Shown piece by piece: positions 1 through 9,047 of a DNA stretch of 64,000 nucleotides. The DNA is from Thermohalobaculum sp963700775 (GTDB taxonomy: Bacteria > Pseudomonadota > Alphaproteobacteria > Rhodobacterales > Rhodobacteraceae): NCBI GenBank assembly GCA_963700775.1, contig CAVOYU010000001.1, positions 434,001 to 498,000 of the forward strand. The letters run 5' to 3'. Every line of letters starts with the position of its first letter. The stretch's first letter is position 1. Both the position numbers and the translations under genes were made by a program. Under the pieces are notes generated by a model. The model had not been told where the DNA came from, did not search any database, and saw nothing but the letters and a program-made list of their open reading frames with translations.

Positions 1-170
1 CGGCGCTGCTCTCCGGCCTCGGCCACACCTTCTACGCGCTCGCCTTCTCCACCCGCCACGCCGCCCAGGCCTATGCGAGGGCCGGCCGCTGGATCAACGC
101 CGCGGTGGGCGTGTTCTTCCTCTCGCTCGGGGCGACTCTGCTGCTGCGGGTGGCCGGGCTCGGCGGGTAG
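1..170 (+). CDS. LysE/RhtB-type amino-acid exporter, C-terminal fragment
   Basis: The frame is open from the left edge to a TAG at 168-170, so only the last 55 or so residues are present. The fragment has a helix-rich, Gly/Leu-rich end with the pattern RAGRWINAAVGVFFLSLGA, then a short hydrophobic tail. That matches the last transmembrane helix of LysE/RhtB translocators, which export amino acids and related metabolites through the inner membrane. The family call rests on this terminal pattern alone, because the start and the substrate-defining helices lie outside the window. Confidence 0.6.
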   Translation, partial: ALLSGLGHTFYALAFSTRHAAQAYARAGRWINAAVGVFFLSLGATLLLRVAGLGG

Positions 171-229
171 GCCGCGATTCCCGGCCCCGGCGCGGCGTCG
201 GGCCAGACCGGATCGCCCGTTCCTCCGGC

Positions 230-294
230 GTCATCCCCGCGCAGGCGGGGATCCGGTGACGTCGGCCGGAGATTCCCGCCTGCGCGGGGATGAC
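230..294. repeat. Dispersed palindromic repeat, copy 1
   Basis: Two perfect 20-bp arms, starting GTCATCCCCGCG on the left and ending CGCGGGGATGAC on the right, flank a 25-bp centre. Related elements lie at 13012-13082 and 50231-50295, always between genes. This resembles the REP-like intergenic palindromes common in proteobacteria. It lies between the exporter gene and the converging sulfotransferase gene, so it could also act as a hairpin in either transcript. Confidence 0.8.
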
Positions 295-347
295 GGTGGC
301 GGACACACGGCGATTCGGATGGCGGTTCAGACGGAACGGACGCGGCC

Positions 348-1226
<879 letters not shown>

Positions 1227-1411
1227 CGCCATTCCCCCCTGCCGAGCCCGGTCCGGGAGCAGCCTACACCGGGGCCGCCGGGGATCAAGTGCCCGGCTCC
1301 GCTCCCGCTCCGCCCCTGCCCCCGCCGCATTCGCCCCCGACGCTGTCGCAATTTTCATCGGGCGGGATACCATCTGCTGCTAGGTTTGCCGCGATTAAAT
1401 CGCCGGCCACC

Positions 1412-1425
1412 TCTGGTATACCAGA
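1412..1425. promoter_or_regulatory. Perfect palindrome, likely operator upstream of formate dehydrogenase
   Basis: TCTGGTATACCAGA is a perfect 14-bp inverted repeat about 80 bases before the formate dehydrogenase start and in the divergent region shared with the sulfotransferase gene. Its TGGTATACCA core resembles operators of FCD-type GntR regulators. Which protein binds it is unknown. A short direct repeat GGCGATACCC lies just downstream, around 1460-1485. Confidence 0.5.
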
Positions 1426-1503
1426 TGCAGACGGCGTTCTCGGACGGCGACGGCTGCATGGCGATACCCTGGGGCGATACCCCGGGCGACAGGGATGGGA
1501 ACG

Positions 1504-4290
1504 ATGAGCGACAAGATCACCTTCACCCTCGACGGCACCGAGGTCGAGGCGGCCCCCGGCGAGACCATCTGGCAGGTGGCCAGGCGGCAGGGCACGCTGA
1601 TCCCGCATCTCTGCCACAAGGACGCGCCCGGCTACCGCCCGGACGGCAACTGCCGCGCCTGCATGGTCGAGATCGACGGCGAGCGCGTGCTGGCCGCTTC
1701 CTGCATCCGCACGCCCAGCCCCGGCATGGTGGTGAAGTCGCAATCCGCCCGCGCCGACAAGGCGCGCAAGCTGGTGATGGAGATGCTGGTCGCCGACCAG
1801 CCGCCGCGCGCCGAGGCCCACGACAAGTCCTCCCACCTCTGGGACATGGCCGACCGGCAGGGCGTCACGGCCAGCCGCTTCCCGCGCATCGAGCCCGACC
1901 GGGTGCCGCTGCTGGACGATTCCCACGTTGCCATGCGGGTCAACCTCGACGCCTGCATCCACTGCAACCTCTGCGTCCGCGCCTGCCGCGAGGTGCAGGT
2001 CAACGACGTGATCGGCATGGCCGGCCGCGGCCACGACGCCGAGATCGTGTTCGACTTCAACGACCCGATGGGCAAATCCACCTGCGTCGCCTGCGGCGAG
2101 TGCGTCCAGGCCTGCCCGACCGGCGCGCTGATGGAGGCGAGCGTGCTCGACGCGCAGCAGCGCGGCGACTCGAAGGACTACGACCGCGAGGTCGCCTCGG
2201 TCTGCCCCTATTGCGGCGTCGGCTGCCAGCTCTCGTTCAAGATCAAGAATGACCGCATCGTCTCGGTCGACGGGCTGAACGGCCCGGCGAACCAGAACCG
2301 GCTCTGCGTCAAGGGCCGCTTCGGCTTCGACTACGTCGCCCATCCGCACCGGCTCACGAAGCCCCTGATCCGCCGCGCCGACGCGCCGGCCAAGGGGCTG
2401 AACGTCGACCCGGCGAACTGGCAGACCCATTTCCGCGAGGCGAGCTGGGAGGAGGCGCTCGACGCCGCCGCCGGCGGGCTGGCGAAGCTCCGCGACGCCC
2501 ACGGCGGCAAGGCGGTGGCGGGCTTCGGCTCGGCCAAGTGCTCGAACGAGGAGGCCTACCTCTTCCAGAAGCTGATCCGGCAGGGCTTCGGCCACAACAA
2601 TGTCGACCACTGCACCCGGCTCTGCCACGCCTCGTCGGTGGCGGCGCTGATGGAGAATGTCGGCTCGGGCGCGGTGACCGCCACCTTCAACGAGATCGAG
2701 CACGCCGACGTCGCCATCGCCATCGGCTGCAACCCGATCGAGAACCACCCCGTCGCCGCGACCTACTTCAAGCAGTTCACCAAGCGCGGCGGCAAGCTGA
2801 TCGTCATGGACCCGCGCGGCGTGGGCTTGGGCCGCTACGCCACCCACCGGCTGAAGTTCCGCCCCGGCACCGATGTTGCGATGCTGAACGCGATCATGCA
2901 CGTGATCGTCGAGGAGGAGCTCTACGACCGCCAGTACATCGCCGCCTTCACCGAGGGCTTCGAGGCGCTGAAGGAGCACCTGAAGGGCTTCCCGCCCGAG
3001 GAGATGGCCAAGCTCTGCGGCATCGACGCGGCGACGCTGCGCGACGTGGCCCGCATGTTCGCCCGCGCCGAGGCCGGGATGATCTTCTGGGGCATGGGCA
3101 TCTCGCAGCACATCCACGGCACCGACAACTCGCGCTGCCTGATCTCGCTCGCCCTGATGTGCGGCCATGTCGGCCGGCCCGGCGCCGGGCTGCATCCGCT
3201 GCGCGGTCAGAACAACGTCCAGGGCGCCTCCGACGCCGGCCTGATCCCGATGGTGCTGCCCGACTACCAGTCGGTCGCCCAGGCCCCGGTCCGCGACCTC
3301 TTCCGCGACATCTGGGGCGGCACCGAGATCGACCCGAAGCCGGGTCTGACCGTGGTCGAGATCATGGACGCGGTCCACGCCGGCCAGATCCGGGGCATGT
3401 ACATCCTCGGCGAGAACCCGGCCATGTCGGACCCGGACGTGGAACACGCCCGCCACGCGCTGGCCAGGCTCGAGCACCTGGTGGTCCAGGACATCTTCCT
3501 GACCGAGACCGCCAACTACGCCGACGTGATCCTGCCCGCCACCGCCTGGGCCGAGAAGACCGGCACGGTCACCAACACCAACCGCCAGGTGCAGATGGGC
3601 CGCCCCGCCGTGCCCGCGCCCGGCGAGGCGCGCGAGGACTGGGCGATCACCGTCGATCTCGCCAGGCGGCTGGGGCTGGACTGGACCTATTCGCACCCGC
3701 GCGAGGTCTTCGCCGAGATGAAGCGCTCGATGAAGTCGCTCGACAACATCACCTGGGAGCGGCTCGAGCGCGAGAACGTGGTGACCTACCCCTCGCTCAG
3801 CCCCGAGGACCCGGGCCAGCCCATCGTCTTCGGCGACGGCTTCCCGCGCCCGGAGGGCCGGGCCAAGTTCACCCCCGCCTCCATCGTCGCCCCCGCCGAG
3901 GTTCCGGACGCCGAGTACCCGATGATCCTGACCACCGGCCGCCAGCTCGAGCACTGGCACACCGGCTCGATGACCCGGCGCGCCAGCGTGCTGGACTGGG
4001 CCGAGCCCGAGGCCAACGCCTCGCTGCACCCGGCGACGCTGCGCGCCATGGGCGTGGCGCCCGGCGACATGATCGAGATCGCCACCCGCCGCGGCGCCAT
4101 CCGCATCATGGCCCGCGCCGACCGCGCCATCGCCGAGGACATGGTCTTCGTCCCCTTCGCCTATGTCGAGGCGGCGGCCAACGTGCTGACCAACCCGCAG
4201 CTCGACCCCTACGGCAAGATCCCGGAGTTCAAGTTCGCCGCCTGCCGGGTGGCGAAGGCGGGGGACGGGGAGAAGGTGGCGGCGGAGTGA
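1504..4290 (+). CDS. Molybdenum-dependent formate dehydrogenase, alpha subunit
   Basis: A protein of 928 residues that oxidises formate to CO2 at a bis-MGD molybdenum centre. Domains in order: an N-terminal 2Fe-2S domain (Cys37, 50, 53, 67); a two-cluster ferredoxin segment with CIHCNLCVRAC and CVACGECVQAC; a 4Fe-4S domain opening with CPYCGVGC; the molybdopterin oxidoreductase body; and a molybdopterin dinucleotide-binding end. The pair Cys374-His375 in RLCHASS sits where FdsA-type enzymes carry the Mo-ligand Cys and catalytic His. The architecture is that of NAD-linked soluble FdsA, but fdsB, fdsG, fdhD and fdsC homologues are absent from the window. Start 1504 is favoured over 1495 by an AGGGA 8 bases upstream. 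An IS1380-family element lies just after the stop. Confidence 0.9.
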   Translation: MSDKITFTLDGTEVEAAPGETIWQVARRQGTLIPHLCHKDAPGYRPDGNCRACMVEIDGERVLAASCIRTPSPGMVVKSQSARADKARKLVMEMLVADQPPRAEAHDKSSHLWDMADRQGVTASRFPRIEPDRVPLLDDSHVAMRVNLDACIHCNLCVRACREVQVNDVIGMAGRGHDAEIVFDFNDPMGKSTCVACGECVQACPTGALMEASVLDAQQRGDSKDYDREVASVCPYCGVGCQLSFKIKNDRIVSVDGLNGPANQNRLCVKGRFGFDYVAHPHRLTKPLIRRADAPAKGLNVDPANWQTHFREASWEEALDAAAGGLAKLRDAHGGKAVAGFGSAKCSNEEAYLFQKLIRQGFGHNNVDHCTRLCHASSVAALMENVGSGAVTATFNEIEHADVAIAIGCNPIENHPVAATYFKQFTKRGGKLIVMDPRGVGLGRYATHRLKFRPGTDVAMLNAIMHVIVEEELYDRQYIAAFTEGFEALKEHLKGFPPEEMAKLCGIDAATLRDVARMFARAEAGMIFWGMGISQHIHGTDNSRCLISLALMCGHVGRPGAGLHPLRGQNNVQGASDAGLIPMVLPDYQSVAQAPVRDLFRDIWGGTEIDPKPGLTVVEIMDAVHAGQIRGMYILGENPAMSDPDVEHARHALARLEHLVVQDIFLTETANYADVILPATAWAEKTGTVTNTNRQVQMGRPAVPAPGEAREDWAITVDLARRLGLDWTYSHPREVFAEMKRSMKSLDNITWERLERENVVTYPSLSPEDPGQPIVFGDGFPRPEGRAKFTPASIVAPAEVPDAEYPMILTTGRQLEHWHTGSMTRRASVLDWAEPEANASLHPATLRAMGVAPGDMIEIATRRGAIRIMARADRAIAEDMVFVPFAYVEAAANVLTNPQLDPYGKIPEFKFAACRVAKAGDGEKVAAE

Positions 4291-4319
4291 TCTGATCAAG
4301 ATGCGACAAATCTTAGGCT

Positions 4320-5927
4320 AGCCTGGATTATTCACCGGCGATGCGGTTTCGGTAGCGATGCGCGGTCGGTAGCGGCCTCGGATGTTGGTAGACGCGCAGG
4401 ATCGCTGCGCGGGGATTCGGGCGCGGGCAGTCGGGTTTGTGGGCTTCGGTTCGGGGTGGCGGGGCGTTGCGCGAGGCGGGGGTTACGGGGCCTGCGGCCG
4501 GACGGCGGGCCTGTCCAGGAGACGCCGCAAGACCTCGGCGAACAGCGCCTTGTCCGGGCATGCCGAAGCGAAGGCGACGCGGATGCGGGTTGCGGTCTCG
4601 ACGACACGGGCGCCGATCTTGACGATGCGGCACTGGAGGGTGGCGAACTCGGCGCGTTTCAGTGCGGCGCCCTCCGGGATGGCCTGCCGGACGGTCCACA
4701 ACAGCCAGTAGGCGGCGGTATGGAGGATCAGCCGGAGCTGGTTGGCCGAGGCCGACGAGCAGGAGGTGCGGTCGCTCTTCAGCTGTGTCTTGTGGAGCTT
4801 GATGAGGTTCTCGGCCTGGCTGCGGGCGCAGTAGTCGAACTCGTAGAGCCGCTCGGGCGCAGACCCGGTGAGCGAGGTGACGATGGTGCGGATGTCGAGC
4901 CCGAGAGTGGTCGCCTCGATGCGGGCGATGACGCGCCGCTCGGCCTCACCCCAGCTGTTGGCGGCGTAGCGCGTCTCGCAGTGGGTCCTGTGGGCGAGCA
5001 GGCCCCTTTCGGCGCGCCGGACGGCGCAGGCGTCGGCGGCGGTGGCGATCACCGGGTCGCGCCGCAGCGCGGCGTTCACGGGCAGGCCGAAGAGATAGTC
5101 GACGCCGGCTTGCGCCTCGCACCAGGCCATGGCCTCCGGGCGGGCGTAGTGGCCGTCGCCGCGCAGCAGGATGCGCGTCTCGGGCCAATGGGCACGGATG
5201 CGCCGGACCAGGCGGCGCAGATGCGCGGCGACTTCCCGGCCGGACGGCGTCTTCGCGGGACGCAGCACGAAGGCGACGGGCCGCGCGGTCTCGGCCTCGT
5301 AGACATGGATCGGCGCGTAGCCGCGCTCGCCATGGAAGCCGTTCCAGAAGGCGAGCTGCTGTGCGCCATGGGCGGCGTCGAAGGTGTCGTCGATGTCCAG
5401 CGTGACCGCCGCCGGCGGAGCGGTGTAGCTGTCGCAGTAGATGTCGATCAGCTCGTAGCTCAGGCGGATCGTCGTGCGGATGTCGGGTGCGTTCTCCCAG
5501 CGCGACAGGGTCGGCTGGCTGGCGAGACCCACCGCCGCCTCCGGCGTCTTGCCGAGCGCCATCTTGAAGGCCGGGTCGTGGCGCAACGCATCGAGATCGT
5601 CGGCGTCCTCGTAACCGGCGGCGATGGCAAGGTACCGCGCGAACAGGATATCGGGCAGCAGATGTCGCACCCGCCTGGGATCGCGCTCATCGGCGATATG
5701 CGCGGCGAGCCGGCCTGCGATCCCGAGCCGCTTCTCCGCCTGCGCCAGGAGCAGCACGCCGCCGTCCGAGCTGATCCGCCCGCCGTCGAACGCGGCACTG
5801 ACCTTCTTGCCCGAGAGGGCTGGCAATGACGGCAGGGAGGGGGCAAGATCGGTCATGGCGGCGGGGCGGCTCCTGTCCAGCGTGAGGAATGGCTTTGACA
5901 CCCAATTCCTTACGCCATATCAGAGGC
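4320..5927 (-). mobile_element. IS1380-family insertion sequence (ends approximate)
   Basis: A single transposase gene fills this segment. The left side has AGCCTGGATTATTCACC near 4320. The right side read inward has AGCCTCTGATATGGC near 5927, which gives a weakly matching terminal inverted repeat starting AGCCT. No clear target duplication was found, so both ends are estimates to within about 10 bases. The right end abuts a decayed IS5-family end, and the 38 bases between them are unassigned. Confidence 0.7.
4483..5856 (-). CDS. IS1380-family transposase
   Basis: A DDE transposase of 457 residues, full length for the family. The N-terminal GKKVSAAFDGGRISSDGG motif is a family signature. The DDE pieces are visible as DIDDTFD, RGDGHYA and the YCARSQAENLIKLHK block with its conserved Tyr, Arg, Glu and Lys. 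The start at MTDLAPSLP (5856) is preferred, because other family members begin just before the GKKV motif. The open frame continues 15 codons further to 5901. The gene looks intact, so the element could still be active. Confidence 0.9.
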   Translation of the reverse strand: MTDLAPSLPSLPALSGKKVSAAFDGGRISSDGGVLLLAQAEKRLGIAGRLAAHIADERDPRRVRHLLPDILFARYLAIAAGYEDADDLDALRHDPAFKMALGKTPEAAVGLASQPTLSRWENAPDIRTTIRLSYELIDIYCDSYTAPPAAVTLDIDDTFDAAHGAQQLAFWNGFHGERGYAPIHVYEAETARPVAFVLRPAKTPSGREVAAHLRRLVRRIRAHWPETRILLRGDGHYARPEAMAWCEAQAGVDYLFGLPVNAALRRDPVIATAADACAVRRAERGLLAHRTHCETRYAANSWGEAERRVIARIEATTLGLDIRTIVTSLTGSAPERLYEFDYCARSQAENLIKLHKTQLKSDRTSCSSASANQLRLILHTAAYWLLWTVRQAIPEGAALKRAEFATLQCRIVKIGARVVETATRIRVAFASACPDKALFAEVLRRLLDRPAVRPQAP

Positions 5928-5965
5928 TTATGCCACCGCCGCCAGCCTGAAACCGCGCCCCTGGT

Positions 5966-6251
5966 GGACCAGCGGTTGAAGCGATTGTAGATGGTGGTCG
6001 GCGGGCCGTACCGGGCGGGACAGTCCTTCCAGCGGCAGCCGGCCTTCAGCACATGCAGAATGCCGCTGATCACCCGGCGGTCGTCCACCCGCCGCGCGCC
6101 CGGCTGGTTCTTCGGCAGATGCGGCTCGATCGCCGCCCATGCATCATCGCTTAACCAGAATAGACCCCTCATCCCCGCCTCCGGCATGAAACTCGAAGGC
6201 AGAGAATCTGATTTGCTAAGCCAGTTCAAGCACCTGATTGGGTTCTGACCC
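5966..6251 (-). mobile_element. IS5-family element, truncated remnant (right end only)
   Basis: This stretch matches 62432-62717 of the intact IS5-family element almost base for base, including the terminal bases before a TA dinucleotide at 6252-6253. It keeps only the first 60-70 codons of transposase OrfA (from about 6172 leftward). At 5966 the match stops abruptly in the NRFNRW segment, close to the IS1380 right end. The catalytic residues are gone, so the copy cannot move by itself. Confidence 0.85.
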
Positions 6252-6340
6252 TAGTAGGTGGCTCGTGGCTGATTCTTCATAGTTGGGGCGCGCTTCAGGG
6301 CGCATCCGATACGGTTAAGGTCGCCGTCATTGGTGCCTTT

Positions 6341-6796
6341 TTGTCGGTAGTAACTTTCCTTCTTGGGCGATACTTCGAGCAACGCCGCGAAATTAGGCAA
6401 AAAATAAACATTGAAAGAGTTAAAATTTATGAACGATTCTATGAGATGTATTTCTCGTTATTTCTTAGCGCAAAGAAATTGGAGGAGGAGAAGCCGGAGC
6501 AAGATCTGGTACGAAGCCTAATGCTCTTTCAGCGCGATCTCCTCTTCTGGGGCTCCGATGCGACAATAGCGGCATGGGCGAAGGCCAAGGAGGAGTTCTC
6601 ACGCCTGGCGGATACGCCGGCCGGGGCAAACTTTGAAAAGACCGGCCGCGTGTTCGACTTGATGTCTAAAGTTCTTATTCAAATGCGGCGAGACGTCGGT
6701 TATTCGTTCACTAGCGTCAATGAAACAACACTTGCAACAATGATGTTGGATCTAAACGATCCCAAGTTAAAAAGTGCGATATTGAAAAAGAAATAA
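6341..6796 (+). CDS. Hypothetical membrane-anchored protein, 5'-truncated by an IS end
   Basis: The sequence is visibly AT-richer than its surroundings. The annotated start is a TTG, but the same frame stays open back through about 6254, right at the IS5 remnant. The upstream codons read as the rest of a hydrophobic helix (VKVAVIGAFLSVVTFLLGRYF). The true start was therefore probably removed when the IS inserted or decayed. After the helix comes a charged, helical cytoplasmic part with the motif LLFWGSD. This pattern, one helix followed by a basic stretch and FWGSD, occurs in uncharacterised accessory-region proteins. No function can be assigned. It is probably a remnant and may not be expressed. 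Confidence 0.55.
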   Translation: MSVVTFLLGRYFEQRREIRQKINIERVKIYERFYEMYFSLFLSAKKLEEEKPEQDLVRSLMLFQRDLLFWGSDATIAAWAKAKEEFSRLADTPAGANFEKTGRVFDLMSKVLIQMRRDVGYSFTSVNETTLATMMLDLNDPKLKSAILKKK

Positions 6797-6831
6797 AAGT
6801 CAAATCAAGTCGATCAATTATTCGGTGATTT

Positions 6832-7527
6832 TCAGCACCCCCTCCCCCGCACCCACGTGCTCCCCGCAACCACCACCGCGATCCCCGCCGCCGACAGCCC
6901 CAGCAGCCAGGGCCAGCTCAGCTCCACCATCGCCGCGCCCATCCACACCATCAGCGCGGTCAGCGGCAGGATGCCGACCGCCGTCGTCCACAGGAAGGTA
7001 CCCCAGCCGACCCTTGTCAGCCCGGCGGCGTAGTTGATCAGGTTGAAGGCGATCACCGGCACGAAGCGCGCCGCCAGCAGCGTCGCGGCCCCCTGCCGGG
7101 CGGTCCAGCCGTCCAGCCGCTCCCCCGCGCGCCGCCCCAGCACCGCCGCCACGAAGGGCCGCCCAAGCCGGCGCGACAGGGCGAACGAGAGCGCCGCCCC
7201 GATCATCGCCCCGGTCCAGACCAGCGCCGTGCCCCAGAGCGTGCCGTAGACGGCGCCGGCGCAAAGCGCCAGGATCTCGGCCGGGAAGGGCACGAAGCAG
7301 TGCAGCACCATCAGCCCCACCACCGCCACCCAGCCCCAGGCGCCCAGATCCTCGAGCCGCCGGGCCAGCTCCATCGGGTCGAGGTCGCGCCCCATCTCGG
7401 TGTGGGCGAGCGCGAACCCCAGCGCCATCAGCACCGCCAGCGCCGCGCCGGCGAGGCCGATGCGCCAGCTCAACGCCCGCGGCGGTGGCGCCGCGCGGTC
7501 AGGATCGATCCGGTGGTCTGCCGCCAT
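6832..7527 (-). CDS. TVP38/TMEM64 (DedA-like) membrane protein
   Basis: 231 residues with five or six hydrophobic segments. The central block runs FVPFPAEILALCAGAVYG, then GALIGA-like glycines, then RFVPVIAFNLINYAAG. That is the SNARE-associated/VTT domain of TVP38/TMEM64 and DedA proteins, inner-membrane proteins linked to lipid scrambling or undecaprenyl-phosphate recycling. The start at 7527 is supported by GGGAGAGGG just upstream, and the open frame 11 codons further has no ribosome site. It lies downstream of the glutamine-synthetase-like gene on the same strand but is not obviously part of that pathway. Confidence 0.8.
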   Translation of the reverse strand: MAADHRIDPDRAAPPPRALSWRIGLAGAALAVLMALGFALAHTEMGRDLDPMELARRLEDLGAWGWVAVVGLMVLHCFVPFPAEILALCAGAVYGTLWGTALVWTGAMIGAALSFALSRRLGRPFVAAVLGRRAGERLDGWTARQGAATLLAARFVPVIAFNLINYAAGLTRVGWGTFLWTTAVGILPLTALMVWMGAAMVELSWPWLLGLSAAGIAVVVAGSTWVRGRGC

Positions 7528-7673
7528 GCTGACCCTCTCCCGGGGGGATCGGCCCAGCATAGCCGCAACCGGCCCGCCGCGTCAGCAGGCCGGCAGTTCC
7601 GCCGTGTCACAAGACGGTGTGTGCGGCCAGCGTGCCGGCTTCTCCGTCTCGCCCGTTCACGCGGGGCGCCCGT

Positions 7674-9047
7674 TCACACGGTGCGCAGATACGCCCCGTA
7701 CTCCACGTCCGAGACCCGGGACATGATCGTCGCCCGCTCCTGGCGCTTCATCGCCCCGAACACATGCTGGAACTCGGCCCCCAGCCAGTCGGCAATGAAG
7801 CTCGACTTCGAGAAGCACTGCTCGGCCACCGTCCAGCTCGACGGCACCGGCTCGCCGTGGTCGGCGCTCGCCTCGTTGGCGACCGGCGCGTCCGGCTCCA
7901 GCCCCCTGGCGATCCCCTCCAGCATGCCGGCCAGCACCGCGGCCGCCAGCAGATAGGGGTTGGCGTCCGAGCCCGAGACCCGGTGCTCGACCCGGGCGCC
8001 CCTGCCCGCCACCTCCGGCACCCGCACCGGCACCGAGCGGTTGTCGAAGCCCCAGCAGGCCACCACCGGCGCATACGAGCCGGGGATGAAGCGCCGGTAG
8101 CCGTTGTGATGCGGGGCGAAGATCAGCATCGCGTCGCTCATGGTCGTCAGCATGCCCGCGACCGCGTTCCGGATCAGCCCGTTCGGCTCGCGCCCGCCCC
8201 CGTCGAAGACGTTGCGGCCCTTGTCGTCGCTCAGGCTCACATGGATGTGCATGCCCGAGCCCGCCATGTCGCCATAGGGCTTCGGCATGAAGGTCGCGTC
8301 CACCCCGTTGGCCCGCGCCACGCCGCGGATCGCCCGCTTCAGCGCCACCATGTGGTCGGCGGCGGCCAGCGCGTCGGGCACGTGGCTCAGGTTCATCTCG
8401 AACTGGCCGGCGCCGAACTCGCAGATCACCGTCTCGGCCGGGGCGCCCAGCGCCTGGGCGGCGCGGGCGATGCCCGACATCACCGGCTCGAAGGCGCGCA
8501 TCACCTCCATGTCGTAGATCTGCGAGCGGTTCAGCCGGCCGCCCGCCACCGGGTTCATCGGCGGGATCGGCTCGCGCGGGTCGATCAGGTAGAATTCCTG
8601 CTCCAGCGCCACAACCGGCGCATAGCCCATCGCCTTCGCCCGGTCGGTCACCCGGCTCAGGACGCCGCGCGGGTCGTAGGGGCAGGGTGTCACCCCGTCC
8701 GCATTGGTCAGCATGCACTGGAGCTGCGCCGTCGGCCGCCCGGCCCACAGCATCGGCGCCAGCGAGGCGGCGATCGGCACCATGTTGCCGTCGGGGTCGC
8801 CGGTCTCGAGCGCGATCCCCGCCTCCGCCACGTCGGCGCCGAAGATGTCCAGCCCCACCGTCGAGACCGGCAGCTTCATGCCGCCGCCCGACAGCTTGCC
8901 CAGCATCGCGGCAGGGATCAGCTTGCCGCGGGCGACCCCATTCAGGTCGGTCACATAGACCTCGGCCGCCTCGATGCCCGGATGGGCCTTGCGGAAGGCG
9001 GCGAGGTGGTCGTCGAATGTCAGGGTCTTCTGCATGTCCAGGCTCAT
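7674..9047 (-). CDS. puuA: Glutamine synthetase family, probable gamma-glutamylputrescine synthetase
   Basis: 457 residues with the glutamine synthetase fold. There is an N-terminal beta-grasp region, the metal-binding EQEFYLID and CEFGAGQFEMNL strands, GSGMHIHVSL with its ammonia/metal-site His, and NRSVPVRVP. In PuuA-type enzymes glutamate is ligated to putrescine with ATP. The substrate is inferred from context: it overlaps an agmatinase-type gene by ATGA and lies in a locus with PuuB- and SpuC-like proteins. A closely related glutamate-polyamine or glutamate-amine ligase is the alternative. Translation is probably coupled to the upstream gene. Confidence 0.8.
   Translation of the reverse strand: MSLDMQKTLTFDDHLAAFRKAHPGIEAAEVYVTDLNGVARGKLIPAAMLGKLSGGGMKLPVSTVGLDIFGADVAEAGIALETGDPDGNMVPIAASLAPMLWAGRPTAQLQCMLTNADGVTPCPYDPRGVLSRVTDRAKAMGYAPVVALEQEFYLIDPREPIPPMNPVAGGRLNRSQIYDMEVMRAFEPVMSGIARAAQALGAPAETVICEFGAGQFEMNLSHVPDALAAADHMVALKRAIRGVARANGVDATFMPKPYGDMAGSGMHIHVSLSDDKGRNVFDGGGREPNGLIRNAVAGMLTTMSDAMLIFAPHHNGYRRFIPGSYAPVVACWGFDNRSVPVRVPEVAGRGARVEHRVSGSDANPYLLAAAVLAGMLEGIARGLEPDAPVANEASADHGEPVPSSWTVAEQCFSKSSFIADWLGAEFQHVFGAMKRQERATIMSRVSDVEYGAYLRTV

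Noticed and set aside
228..300. Palindromic repeats as a CRISPR array
   Set aside because: Single, widely separated copies with no regular spacers and no cas genes.
1285..4299. 1004-residue open frame antisense to the formate dehydrogenase gene
   Set aside because: It mirrors the codon bias of the real gene, has no motif and is rich in His/Gly/Arg, typical of GC-rich antisense shadows.
4291..4330. Exact IS1380 ends and target duplication
   Set aside because: The AGCCT-beginning termini match only weakly and no 4-5-bp direct repeat could be fixed, so the ends are given as approximate.
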